53,389 nt of DNA. It comes from Halorhabdus amylolytica (GTDB taxonomy: Archaea > Halobacteriota > Halobacteria > Halobacteriales > Haloarculaceae). The notes below the pieces were generated by a model. The model was not told the DNA's origin, searched no databases, and was given only the letters and a program-made list of their open reading frames with translations. The DNA lies in the NCBI RefSeq assembly GCF_004944975.1, contig NZ_SPQG01000008.1, positions 1 through 53,389 on the forward strand, read 5' to 3'. Positions within the stretch are counted from its first letter, which is position 1. Each line of letters opens with the position of its first letter. Below, in pieces: positions 1-8,338 of this stretch. The position numbers and the translations under genes are program-made.

Positions 1-1
1 G

Positions 2-1873
2 AAGGAGGCCGGCAACCGCGAGGTCTACCTGAACGTCCTGAACAACATCGGCAGCCCGCTAGTCGGGAAGATCGCTGTCGACGCCGACATCGCCGAAGCA
101 CTTTCACACGAGGCGATGGATCCCGTCGAGTTCAAGAATCGGATCAGTTCGCTCCCGCGTGGCGAGTGGATCGCTCAGCTCCCGAGTCCGGAGTTCGGCG
201 AAACCGGCCCCGACCCGTTCAGTATCGAGCCCCTCCCGATTCCGCCCGGTCATTCCGATAGCGAGCAGCCACTGACCGGAGCGCAGGAAGAGCGGTTCCA
301 AGACGCTTTGGAGGCCGTCCACGAACATACCCGTGAGGAGTACGGGGTGGCCGGCGGGACGACTGTGGAAAGCCGTGACGCTGCGACTGACGTCGCTCTG
401 GAGAACGCTGACGACCTACCGTTGGAGGTCGCGATGGCCCGTGCGATTCGCGCCGTCCAGTGGTCGAAGGACGTTCGCGAGACGAACGGCTGGGTATCCG
501 TCGAGGATGTCGACAAGGAACTGCTCTCGCGCATCGAGGAAGGCACCATCGAGACGCAGGGGTATGAGACGCTTCTGGACGTGCGGGAAGCGTCCTCGCT
601 TATCGAGGTGGACCTTCCGGACGGGACATCGTCGGTGCAGTGTCGACTCACAGACGAGGGTGAGCAGGCAGCCAAGGCCGACACGTCGACGTCACCGACC
701 GGTGGGGGCGAACACCACGATTCAGCCCTCGAAACGGTCGAGCGGTCGCTCGCAGCGGTGGGGTTCTCCGTAGAGATCCTCGATCAGAACGGGGAGGCCC
801 GCCCCGACGCTATCGCGACACATTCAGAACTCGACTGGGACCTCCAGGTGGAGGTCGAAACCACCACCCACGTTCGCCCGGCCAAAGTCCTCACGAATCT
901 TCGGAAAGCTCAGGAGCAAGAACGGGTTCCGCTGTTCGTCGTCACAGAGCACGACGATCAACCCGCTTCCGATATTGCTATTCGACTCGCGAAAATTCTC
1001 CGAGAGCCGTACAACCAGCTGACCTCCGGGGAGACGCGTCTGTATACGATGGATTACAACGTCACATTCAACGGTGGAGCACATACTCCGGATGGGGTGA
1101 CAGCAGCTCGTCCAGCAACTGACGACAGTCGTCACACCCGTTGGGTCAAGCGAGATGAGAGCTTCGTACTCGAGGACAGTAGTGGACGGTCCCATGCGCG
1201 GGTCGACTCTTTCGAATCAGTGTCCAAAGAACAGCTCCCAGCGACGTACAGTTACGATGCCGCAAGTGGGACGTACACCGTATTCAGACCTGGTGAACTC
1301 CCAAAGACCTACGAATCACGCGAGACCTTCGAAGCGGACTGGGTACCTGTCAAACGCCCATTCGTGCCAAGCACCGATCTGTCCCTCCCGGATTATTCGG
1401 ACAGCTCGTACGCAATCAGCATCATCACCGACGACGAAGAACGTTCAAATCTCCAGTTCTACGTGCCGGCTTCGGACACGATCAAAGACCTCACCGCCCT
1501 GATTGAGGCGATCGAAGAGGGGGACCTCCACCCAGCAGGGATAGAACCGGTCGAATCTCCAGACGAGGGAGACGTTGTTCAGGAGGATGAAGAAGACGAT
1601 CCGTTCGGAATCAGTCCATTCACCCAGGATTGGATCTCCGCATCCGATGACGAAGTGGTCCCAGTCGGTGACGTCTATGAGGCGTACGAGCAGTACGTTG
1701 AGTCCACTGGCTACGACGTGAAACCGAAATCCCGATTTACGCAGGCACTCCGTGAACACGTCGAATTCGAGCGTGACAAGAAATGGTTGGATGGGAAAAC
1801 CCAGCGATGCTACGTCGGTATCGATCTGCGCGATGCCGGCGATCAGGAGGGATCAAGCCTTGCTAGCGAGTAG
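2..1873 (+). CDS. HerA/TraG-like ATPase tail fused to nuclease-like and primase-C-like domains (5' partial)
   Basis: The frame is open from base 2, so the true start lies before the window and only the last ~624 residues are seen. The first ~80 residues, ending in a stretch rich in P and G (EWIAQLPSP, PLPIPPGHSDSE), match how haloarchaeal HerA/TraG-type plasmid ATPases end their motor domain. No Walker motif is left inside the window, so this family call rests on the tail. The middle part reads RPDAIATH then VEVETTTH and KVLTNLRKA, which looks like a PD-(D/E)xK-type core with E-x-E instead of E-x-K. The last ~70 residues (VPVGDVYEAYEQYVES ... DGKTQRCYVGIDL) resemble the winged-helix domain at the C-terminus of P4/D5-type primase-helicases. 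The primase-like gene follows 39 bases downstream on the same strand, so a plasmid transfer or replication role is inferred. The ATPase identity is moderately sure; the two extra domains are inference. Confidence 0.6.
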   Translation, partial: KEAGNREVYLNVLNNIGSPLVGKIAVDADIAEALSHEAMDPVEFKNRISSLPRGEWIAQLPSPEFGETGPDPFSIEPLPIPPGHSDSEQPLTGAQEERFQDALEAVHEHTREEYGVAGGTTVESRDAATDVALENADDLPLEVAMARAIRAVQWSKDVRETNGWVSVEDVDKELLSRIEEGTIETQGYETLLDVREASSLIEVDLPDGTSSVQCRLTDEGEQAAKADTSTSPTGGGEHHDSALETVERSLAAVGFSVEILDQNGEARPDAIATHSELDWDLQVEVETTTHVRPAKVLTNLRKAQEQERVPLFVVTEHDDQPASDIAIRLAKILREPYNQLTSGETRLYTMDYNVTFNGGAHTPDGVTAARPATDDSRHTRWVKRDESFVLEDSSGRSHARVDSFESVSKEQLPATYSYDAASGTYTVFRPGELPKTYESRETFEADWVPVKRPFVPSTDLSLPDYSDSSYAISIITDDEERSNLQFYVPASDTIKDLTALIEAIEEGDLHPAGIEPVESPDEGDVVQEDEEDDPFGISPFTQDWISASDDEVVPVGDVYEAYEQYVESTGYDVKPKSRFTQALREHVEFERDKKWLDGKTQRCYVGIDLRDAGDQEGSSLASE

Positions 1874-1912
1874 TCGTTTTGCTCCCGGTCAGGAGGTGCA
1901 GGAGCGTACCAG

Positions 1913-3928
1913 ATGACACTCAGCAAGTCAGCCATTCACGAACACTATCGTCGCGCCAAACCCGTCTACAAGGCGCTAGCGACTGTCAGTGACTACCCGA
2001 CGATCGGCCTGAACGACTTCGTCGGGTGGTACATCAAACGCGATCACGACGACGTCGAGGCGATCAAGTCCGGATTTCCCCAGCGTGGACGGGTTGTCCG
2101 CCTCGATCGTGACTACGACGAGATCCACGACCGACTTGAGCGAACGCTCTATGCAGTCACTACATACAAGACACCGACCGCCTTCCAGCGGTGGGAACCC
2201 TGTCACTACGACGAATCCGAAGGGACGACCATCTGGCAGGGCGGACCCCCGACCCCCGGGTATGCCGACCTCCGGGCGGTTCCTGCCTGGGGGGATATCG
2301 ACCTTGCCGACGATATCAAACCGCAACGCGGGGACCTCGATACCGAGACGCGTGAGCTCGTCGAGCGAACGCTCAACGCCTACATCGACGAGTATGCAAC
2401 GCTCTATGGGATGCGAGACGCGGTGTATGCGCTGGACTCCGTCGGAGGCGCGTACGTCTTCGGAGCCCCGGAGGCCACGCTCCCGATCGTGGATCACTTC
2501 GACGACGATCCAGATGCGCTCGAACGGGTATTTGACGAGTTCCTCGACCGCTCGAACGCGTGGCTTCAGGAGGCAGAGGACCGCGTGAACCAGCACGTCG
2601 ACGGTGCCGGCGACGTCATCCAACCCGACTGGGTGAACAACAAGAACCGCCAGTACAAGCCGCCGCTGTCAGTTCACGCCGACCATGATGCCGTCGTCAC
2701 GCCTATCGCAACCGACGATGTCCGCTATGATCCCTGTCCGTTCGAGGGCGTCGACGACGCACTCGTCGAGCAAGCGGTCAGCTGGGCCGACGACCTCACG
2801 CGGGTCGAGCATACGGACTGCGTCGACTCACTGGTCGCGACGCTCTGGCCGGATCTGTACGAAGACCACGACGGGTGGCTGGCCACGCTGGAGGCATGGA
2901 TTGAAGCGGAGCGTGAACGAGAACGGGAACGACAGCGGCAGCGTGAAGCAGCGCTCCAGCGACGCGAAGAGCGACTGGCGGAGCTCGGGGGTGCCTTCGA
3001 AGGCAATTCCATTACGCCGTTCAAAGAAGACGTCTACGAGGCCGTCGAGAACGTCGACATCACTGAGATCGCTCGCCACTACGCGAGCGATGCCTACGAT
3101 ACGGATCCGAACCAGCCGCGGCCTCAGTTCGACCCGTGCTGGCGCCACAGCGAGAGCGGCCAATCCTGTTTCGTCGACGAGCAGGCCAACACCTTCGGCG
3201 ATTCGAAGGTGAACGCCGGCGGCGGGCCGGCCAAACTGATGGCCCTCGCAACGGGGATTCTCTCAGACGCCGATGCCGACCTCGATGGCGAGGACTACTG
3301 GGCCGCCGTCGACGAACTGCGGAGTGCCGGGTACGACATTCCGGTATGGGTTCCAGAGGCTGGGGCAGACCGTGTCGACGGCGGAACCTATGACCAGATG
3401 CCTTTCTGGGCCGTTCGAAAAGCGGCCGTTGCCCTCGAGATCTGTCCTGAAGACGCGTTCGTCGATCGTGAGGGTAAGGATGGGACCTACGAGGGATTTC
3501 CCGGCTACGAAACCTACAACGAGACGCTGGCAGCGATCGACTCGATTGGTCTGAAACATGGCCGGAAGCCAGTCACACCTGAAGAAGGTACTAATGATGA
3601 GCAATCTGAGACTGGGGCTGAACCAACCGAGGTTTCAGAGGCAACAAGCGACCTAGATCAAGTCCATCTTCGCGAAAAGAATCGACTTCTGTCGGCGAAA
3701 GTTGAGCGTCTCGAATCTGATTTGGAAGAGAAATCGGAACGAATCGGCGACCTAGAATCTGAGATTGAGCGGCTTCAGTCAGAACTTGCTCGGGTACGCT
3801 CTGAACGCAATCGACTGGAAGATGCTCTCGAAGAACACACGTTTGAGCAGGAACCGAACCAAGAGGAACAAGATAAGGATCAGTTCCCGTTTGACAGGGC
3901 GAGACGTTTCGTTCCGTTCGACCGGTAG
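1913..3928 (+). CDS. archaeo-eukaryotic-type DNA primase with C-terminal coiled coil
   Basis: This 671-residue protein carries the marks of a plasmid/virus archaeo-eukaryotic primase. An acidic metal-binding motif (WGDIDLAD) sits near residues 127-133, a glycine turn (DSVGGAYVFGAP) near 175-186, and a basic patch (NNKNRQYK) near 240. A middle linker rich in R and E is followed by a second conserved block (PCWRHSESGQSC, NAGGGPAKLMALATG). Residues ~575-640 are a long heptad-patterned coiled coil, likely for oligomerisation. The start is ATG with a purine-rich AGGAGGTG about 14 bases upstream. It lies 39 bases after the HerA-like gene on the same strand, and the two probably form one transcription unit. 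Primases of this class make primers for plasmid or virus DNA. No helicase motif is present, so the motor would be another protein. Confidence 0.7.
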   Translation: MTLSKSAIHEHYRRAKPVYKALATVSDYPTIGLNDFVGWYIKRDHDDVEAIKSGFPQRGRVVRLDRDYDEIHDRLERTLYAVTTYKTPTAFQRWEPCHYDESEGTTIWQGGPPTPGYADLRAVPAWGDIDLADDIKPQRGDLDTETRELVERTLNAYIDEYATLYGMRDAVYALDSVGGAYVFGAPEATLPIVDHFDDDPDALERVFDEFLDRSNAWLQEAEDRVNQHVDGAGDVIQPDWVNNKNRQYKPPLSVHADHDAVVTPIATDDVRYDPCPFEGVDDALVEQAVSWADDLTRVEHTDCVDSLVATLWPDLYEDHDGWLATLEAWIEAERERERERQRQREAALQRREERLAELGGAFEGNSITPFKEDVYEAVENVDITEIARHYASDAYDTDPNQPRPQFDPCWRHSESGQSCFVDEQANTFGDSKVNAGGGPAKLMALATGILSDADADLDGEDYWAAVDELRSAGYDIPVWVPEAGADRVDGGTYDQMPFWAVRKAAVALEICPEDAFVDREGKDGTYEGFPGYETYNETLAAIDSIGLKHGRKPVTPEEGTNDEQSETGAEPTEVSEATSDLDQVHLREKNRLLSAKVERLESDLEEKSERIGDLESEIERLQSELARVRSERNRLEDALEEHTFEQEPNQEEQDKDQFPFDRARRFVPFDR

Positions 3929-4000
3929 TTACGGTTTCTAGAGTGTCTTCCTTGTTTGTCCAAACGCTCTTTCGATAATGTGACTTCAAATCTACACTAA

Positions 4001-4010
4001 ATTATAAGAT
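4001..4010 (+). promoter_or_regulatory. TATA box for the small gene at 4033
   Basis: The AT-rich element ATTATAAGAT is centred about 28 bases before ATG 4033. This is the spacing expected for a haloarchaeal leaderless transcript, and it supports that ATG over the GTG at 4021. Confidence 0.55.
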
Positions 4011-4032
4011 AGAAGAAGCAGTGCTTTTCGGT

Positions 4033-4311
4033 ATGACAAGCGATGCCGATATGTTTGAAGGTGATTTGAAGTCCTTCAAAGAGTTCGTTGATGAAAGAGG
4101 TTGTCACTTCTACGTGATACAGTTCGAAGATGGTAGCGGACGGATCTTCAGAAAACAGCCAAGTGAGGACAGCCATTCAATAGCGGAATTCACCCTTCGT
4201 GATAGATACGCGAGAGAAGCCATGCGAAGGATTGCGTCAGCTACTGAATTTGAGTTCAACGAAGAATCGAATACGCAACAGAATCTTCGAAATCTGATGA
4301 TGGACGAGTAA
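4033..4311 (+). CDS. small hypothetical protein
   Basis: A 92-residue acidic protein that I do not recognise. It has no cysteine cluster, membrane segment or signal peptide. Its N-terminal half (FKEFVDERGCHFYVIQFEDGSGRIF) looks like a short beta-rich fold, and the C-terminal half is helical and polar. The ATG is preferred over an in-frame GTG 12 bases upstream because a TATA box sits at leaderless distance. It follows the primase gene after a 100-base gap with its own promoter. Its composition is less GC-rich than the primase. It could be a plasmid accessory or regulatory protein; no function is claimed. Confidence 0.55.
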   Translation: MTSDADMFEGDLKSFKEFVDERGCHFYVIQFEDGSGRIFRKQPSEDSHSIAEFTLRDRYAREAMRRIASATEFEFNEESNTQQNLRNLMMDE

Positions 4312-4437
4312 AACGATAGATAGAGGTTTATTTACGAGGAAACCTAGTGTCTTTCACACGGCCACCTGCTTGTCGATCTTCGTATGTGCCATATGCGTGC
4401 TTGAGCTGTTTCTCAGAATTTGATTTGTGTCCCCCGT

Positions 4438-5817
4438 TTACCGACCGATTTGTTCTTGTACTTCGGCTGCAGTCAACGTCCCACTTTCAGCGAAGAAATC
4501 CTGCACTCCCGGACCCTCGGCTCCACTCGGCCCTAATGTAAAGTCCGGCTCTCTAAGCCGGGTCTCCAACAGTTCCAGAAGTGCCTCAGCTACGACCAGA
4601 CGAACTTCCTGTATATCAGTCTCTATTTTTAGTCTTCGAACTGGGTCCGGTCGATCAGCGTCAAACGAGCTTGAGAAGACGGCGAAATAGACGTTTCGGA
4701 AACCCTGATCCTGTAAATGGCCCACCTCAGTGTCGATATAGTCACGGAATTGGCGTTCATCGCCTGTTGAGAACCGATATCCCTTTTGACGGGCCTTCGC
4801 ATCGTAGATGATTGCATAATTGTAGCGGCGAGCCTTCGCGATCCCATCTGGATTGCGACCGCTGCCCTGGCCCCGTTCTTCTACAGTGTATCCGAGCATC
4901 TGGAGGCACTTCGCGAGCCGATCTTCGAACAACGTCTCAACCGCCTGTCCCGTTTCGGAGACGATGTCCTGCATCTCGTCGCTATTCCGTGCAAGGTCGG
5001 GTAAGACAGAGACAATCGGGGGAATATAGCTGTCAGGTAACGACTGACGTTCCGTCGTACCAATCTGCTTTTCATTCGGTGTCGAATTATCACCAGTATT
5101 TTCGCCCGATCTTGCTATTTCATCTCGATTGAGCCAGAAAAGGAACATTCGTTCGATCGTCCACAGGTTAATTTCTCGGTCTGCGTGGTTCTCAAGCACA
5201 TCACGAATCTCTTCGTTCAGGCGCCAGAAATAGAGGTAGCCCTCGGCTATATCGTCGCTCGGATCCCAGATAGCAAGATCAGATAGCGCCCGGCGAATCG
5301 ACTTGTAGTAGATAGGGTACGTATCCGGTTCCTGTAACTGCCAGAAGTACGAGAGAAAGTACGGAATGAATCCTGAATTGGGTGCCTTTCGGGCGTCTTC
5401 GACGCCAGATTTGACCTCCTCAACATGGACCTTAAGCTGTTGGATCCGATCAGCTGCCTTTTCCTCACTTTCTGGCGCGGGGAGCACTTTACGAAGAAGA
5501 ACAGCGAGATCAGATTTGCCTTCAGTGTCGACAGAAGAGACAAGCATATTGAAGAACATTTGACCGCTAAAGCCACTGAATCCCCAGAGCTTGTGGCTAC
5601 TACATTCGCTGTCCATCTCCTGCTTAAACGTCGTCAGATCAGTTTTGCCGTCTAGAAAATCTTGTAACATCTCTCGGCGAACAGGGAGACGATCTTCGCG
5701 CTCTTGGTTCATCTCACCGAGCTCGTAGATGTCACCACTATCGCTCGCATATTGGAAATCACTGTCCGCAAAAGCGTCCCAGACTCGAATGATTTGACGC
5801 TCGTCGGAAAGGGTCAT
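4438..5817 (-). CDS. stand-alone nuclease with FokI-like C-terminal catalytic domain
   Basis: A 459-residue protein. Residues ~321-365 read NPDG, then IIYDAKAR, then GYRFSTGDERQFRDYI. This matches the FokI cleavage-domain layout, in which the PD-(D/E)xK residues are P-D-G, then D-x-K about 15-17 residues later, then G-Y and a basic helix. By this reading D324, D339 and K341 are the metal-binding and catalytic residues. The N-terminal ~230 residues (GFSGFSGQMFFNMLV near 80, then PYFLSYFWQLQEPDTYPIYYKSIRRAL) form a distinct conserved domain probably used for target recognition; I have seen similar segments next to McrB-type and other restriction proteins. No methyltransferase or ATPase gene is adjacent on this strand, so it is either a modification-dependent enzyme or part of an unknown defence system. 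Confidence 0.65.
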   Translation of the reverse strand: MTLSDERQIIRVWDAFADSDFQYASDSGDIYELGEMNQEREDRLPVRREMLQDFLDGKTDLTTFKQEMDSECSSHKLWGFSGFSGQMFFNMLVSSVDTEGKSDLAVLLRKVLPAPESEEKAADRIQQLKVHVEEVKSGVEDARKAPNSGFIPYFLSYFWQLQEPDTYPIYYKSIRRALSDLAIWDPSDDIAEGYLYFWRLNEEIRDVLENHADREINLWTIERMFLFWLNRDEIARSGENTGDNSTPNEKQIGTTERQSLPDSYIPPIVSVLPDLARNSDEMQDIVSETGQAVETLFEDRLAKCLQMLGYTVEERGQGSGRNPDGIAKARRYNYAIIYDAKARQKGYRFSTGDERQFRDYIDTEVGHLQDQGFRNVYFAVFSSSFDADRPDPVRRLKIETDIQEVRLVVAEALLELLETRLREPDFTLGPSGAEGPGVQDFFAESGTLTAAEVQEQIGR

Positions 5818-5947
5818 ATTCGCGTAGTCTTAGCCCTAGTTGAAAAGTCAACTGCCGGATATTGAGAAGGGACATTGAAACATCAGGTTATATCGATTTT
5901 CCCCTCATCGTGTTTCTTCTCCACATATCCCTCAATCCGATCTGTGA

Positions 5948-6616
5948 TCAATCCCGGCGTTCGAGTGATCCATAGAGTTCCGCGTTCTGAATATGAGTAC
6001 AGAACTGTGCGCAAAGACGACAGCAGTCTGCAGCGTCAGTGAACGTCCGAACACTGGCGTCCCAGCGTGTATTGACAGCACCGAGCATCGCACTCCGAAC
6101 TGAGGGTTCCGTCGCGACCATGATTCGTCGCGTGCGTTCGGGTGGGGTCGCCTCAGCGGCGGGTCCCTCCATATCAGCAGTCGAGAAGAGATCCTCGAGG
6201 ACGCTTCCGATCTCGATCCCGACACCGAGATTATTACCGACCTGTGGGGCGATGAAGATCGTCGCATTGCTTGCCCGCGCAAAGGCGATACTCTGGGTGG
6301 CTGCATCCATCTCGTCGAGCGAGATCCCGACATCAATCGCAAGGAAGGCGTTGAAACCGCGTTCACGGAGACAGTCTCGTGTTTCTTCGAGAAGACGGAG
6401 GACCTCGTCTTCGGCGTACTCGCCACTCTCCTTGTCCCACGTCGCAAACGACGGCGCGTCAGTTTCGACATCGGCGTCCGCCGGCAACAGAGCGTCGACG
6501 TCGAACGTCCGGTACGGCCCCATCACGTAGACGAGAAACTGCTCTCGTCGGACCGGGTCGAGTGCGGCTGAGTCATCCACAGCGCGAGGGAGATTATCGA
6601 TGATCCGCTGCCGCAT
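5948..6616 (-). CDS. DUF7509-like protein, nucleoside deoxyribosyltransferase-like fold
   Basis: A 222-residue protein of a haloarchaea-specific family that I believe is called DUF7509. The central region reads VYVMGPYR, then a helix with CLRERGFNAFLAIDVG, then SIAFARASNATIFIAPQ and GVGIEIGSVLED. This order resembles nucleoside 2-deoxyribosyltransferase / TIR-like Rossmann folds: an N-terminal G-P strand, and a glutamate in the 'G..EIG..L' helix that is the nucleophile in deoxyribosyltransferases. The glutamate is present here. The C-terminal ~70 residues hold a cluster of cysteines (ADCCRLCAQFC). ATG 6616 has a TATA-like run at 6641-6650, the leaderless distance. It is divergent from an ArsR-like regulator, so a regulated nucleotide- or NAD-processing enzyme is plausible. 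That function is inference. Confidence 0.6.
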   Translation of the reverse strand: MRQRIIDNLPRAVDDSAALDPVRREQFLVYVMGPYRTFDVDALLPADADVETDAPSFATWDKESGEYAEDEVLRLLEETRDCLRERGFNAFLAIDVGISLDEMDAATQSIAFARASNATIFIAPQVGNNLGVGIEIGSVLEDLFSTADMEGPAAEATPPERTRRIMVATEPSVRSAMLGAVNTRWDASVRTFTDAADCCRLCAQFCTHIQNAELYGSLERRD

Positions 6617-6640
6617 TCAGGTCCCGCTTCAACGTATAGC

Positions 6641-6709
6641 TATATAAATACCCGTGTTTTCAAGAATATTCTAGTCGAGAAAGACTAAGTACGTGGTGGA
6701 CTAGTATTC
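6641..6709. promoter_or_regulatory. divergent promoter with inverted repeat
   Basis: The space between the two divergent genes holds TATATAAATA at 6641-6650, which serves the minus-strand gene. It also holds an inverted repeat, GAATATTCTAGTC at 6664-6676 against GACTAGTATTC at 6699-6709, with a further half-match GACTAAG near 6683. The ArsR-like protein made from the plus strand is the obvious candidate to bind it. Confidence 0.5.
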
Positions 6710-6726
6710 GAATGAGGAAGCTCCAG

Positions 6727-7119
6727 ATGTCCGAAACCGATCGTCAGTCGACTGGGGACGTTCGCCGGCCCGAGCCACCGCTACCGGAAGACAGCGGACT
6801 GACGCTCGAAGAGTACCTCGCAATGCAACAGGCAATCGGCCATTCGACGCGGTTTCGGATCCTACGCACGCTCGTCGCCAACGACGAACTGAGTGCCGCC
6901 GATCTCAAAGACGCGGTCGACGTCGAATCCCACAATTTCCACTACCACTTGGACGAACTCGTCGACGTCGGCCTCGTTGAGAAGCGTCAGCGACGGACTG
7001 CTGACAGCCAGGGGTTCTACACGTACTATCGGCCGACAGCGATGGGCCGTGGCATTCTCGAGCACGGCGTCGAAGAGCTCATGCGCCGTGAACGTGAGTT
7101 CAACGACGTATATTCTTGA
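6727..7119 (+). CDS. ArsR-like winged-helix transcription regulator
   Basis: A 130-residue DNA-binding protein. The segment AIGHSTRFRILRTLVANDELSAADLKDAV, then HNFHYHLDELVDVGLVEKRQR, then GFYTYYRPTAMGRGIL is a classic ArsR-type winged helix: helices 1-4 followed by the beta wing. No metal-binding cysteines are present, so it is not a metal sensor of the SmtB type. An in-frame ATG at 6712 would add five residues; 6727 is preferred because the protein then begins with the usual MSETD-type acidic start. It is divergent from the deoxyribosyltransferase-like gene and probably controls both through the inverted repeat between them. Its stop codon lies inside the end of an IS200/IS605-like remnant, so the original C-terminus may have been slightly different. 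Confidence 0.75.
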   Translation: MSETDRQSTGDVRRPEPPLPEDSGLTLEEYLAMQQAIGHSTRFRILRTLVANDELSAADLKDAVDVESHNFHYHLDELVDVGLVEKRQRRTADSQGFYTYYRPTAMGRGILEHGVEELMRREREFNDVYS

Positions 7120-7172
7120 CATCCTCCCCGCCTTGAAGGGCGAGGCTTTCTCCTTGACTCATCGTAAGGTGT
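7114..7172. mobile_element. solo end of an IS200/IS605 (IS1341-type) element
   Basis: The sequence TTGACATCCTCCCCGCC, a short loop, then GGGCGAGGCTTTCTCCTTG can form an imperfect hairpin. It matches the hairpin end that I know from haloarchaeal tnpB-bearing IS200/IS605 elements. No transposase or TnpB gene is next to it, so this is a remnant. It supplies the stop codon of the preceding regulator gene. Confidence 0.5.
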
Positions 7173-7183
7173 AGACGAACTCT

Positions 7184-7408
7184 TTACGGACGGGAGCCGT
7201 CGTCCGGCCCATTCCAAGTCGGATCAATCTGATTATGTACCGCGTCCCGGTGTAGTCCTTGCTCAGCTGCGAGCCGGTCGGCGAGCTGTCTGGCGCGCTG
7301 GGCGCGTGGGGGCTCGCGTCCACAAAAAGTGATATCGTCCGCGATCACGTCCAAGCCCGCAATAATCAACAGCCAATCCTGTGGGTACAAGTCATCAGTT
7401 GATGGCAT
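7184..7408 (-). CDS. small haloarchaeal hypothetical protein
   Basis: A 74-residue acidic protein beginning MPSTDDLYPQDWLLIIAGLDVIADD and ending in DPTWNGPDDGSRP. The tryptophan-containing hydrophobic helix (QDWLLIIAGLDVIA) is too short and too polar at its flanks for a clear membrane anchor. I recall similar small proteins in haloarchaeal genomes but cannot name a function. It is convergent with the regulator gene and lies after the IS remnant. No good TATA box is visible upstream. The acidic composition and clean reading frame support a real gene, but only moderately. Confidence 0.5.
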   Translation of the reverse strand: MPSTDDLYPQDWLLIIAGLDVIADDITFCGREPPRAQRARQLADRLAAEQGLHRDAVHNQIDPTWNGPDDGSRP

Positions 7409-7498
7409 TGACGTGAGATGGATACGGTTTGGTATTTGAAGGAAGGGGTGTACACTCTCGCGGGGATTTCGCTACTACCGCCGGAAGTGCACCGGATA

Positions 7499-8161
7499 TC
7501 AGTCCGCTAGATCGGATACTGAGAGCTCGAGCCACCAGTCGACCGACTGGATATCCTCGGACTCCTCAGATGGCCAGAGACTGAGCGACGATTCGAAGCG
7601 GTAGGTCCCTGTAGGGGCGTACCCCTCGACCGCGTAGTCGTCCCAGACATGGTAGGTCGTCGTGATCGCGTCCCCCGCGTCGAACTGCTGACGGCTACAT
7701 CCAATATCGACGAACGTTCGTGTATCCTCGAGATTGTTTGCCGCTCGCCAGCAGGTCTCGCCGATCTCCGGGATTTCTTCGCGTCGGTAGAGCCAGATCC
7801 CGTCCGGCGTACTCCCACCATGCTCTCGGTTAAACGGGTGACAGTACGGCGCGTCAGCGACGTTCGTGTACCGCCCCTCGCCGGTATTCGTGACGCTGAC
7901 CGACAACAGGGCTGGCCCGTCAGAATCGATTGTGCCTCGCTGGAGTGTCGCCGTGATTTCCAGGCCGGCATCGTCGACGATCGTGCCGGTGTTCGCGATA
8001 GAGACACGGCGGGGCTGGGGAACTGTACACTGCGAGGGCGTCAAAGTAGCTGTGAGCGTCTCTGTTGGCCCTGTTGTCGCGCTGTTTTCGGGTGTCGTCG
8101 AGCAACCTACAACGGACCCGATCCCGATTCCGAGCGCGGAGAGGAGGTCACGGCGGCGCAT
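7499..8161 (-). CDS. Tat-exported lipoprotein
   Basis: A 220-residue secreted lipoprotein. It opens with MRRRDLLSALGIGIGSVVGC: twin arginines, a hydrophobic stretch and a lipobox ending in cysteine 20, followed by a threonine-rich linker typical of haloarchaeal surface lipoproteins. The mature part has strands consistent with an immunoglobulin-like fold (LLSVSVTNTGEGRYTN) and four cysteines that could pair. ATG 8161 is chosen over an in-frame TTG at 8182 because the twin-arginine motif then stands at the N-terminus. It probably sits on the outside of the membrane. The ligand and function are unknown. The neighbouring minus-strand lipoprotein gene is separated by more than 150 bases, so they are not clearly one operon. 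Confidence 0.75.
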   Translation of the reverse strand: MRRRDLLSALGIGIGSVVGCSTTPENSATTGPTETLTATLTPSQCTVPQPRRVSIANTGTIVDDAGLEITATLQRGTIDSDGPALLSVSVTNTGEGRYTNVADAPYCHPFNREHGGSTPDGIWLYRREEIPEIGETCWRAANNLEDTRTFVDIGCSRQQFDAGDAITTTYHVWDDYAVEGYAPTGTYRFESSLSLWPSEESEDIQSVDWWLELSVSDLAD

Positions 8162-8338
8162 AGAGGGACTAGCGGTGGGCAATCAAGTAATGTAACCGAA
8201 AAGTGAAATACCTCTTTGACAGACGGCACCTAGTGGTGTTTAGGAGCCGACGAACTCGAGTCTGGGCTTCCCGAGTGCGGGTGCTCGAATTTGTATGCCT
8301 GTGACCGCATCAAGAGATAACGCTACCCAGACAAAGTG

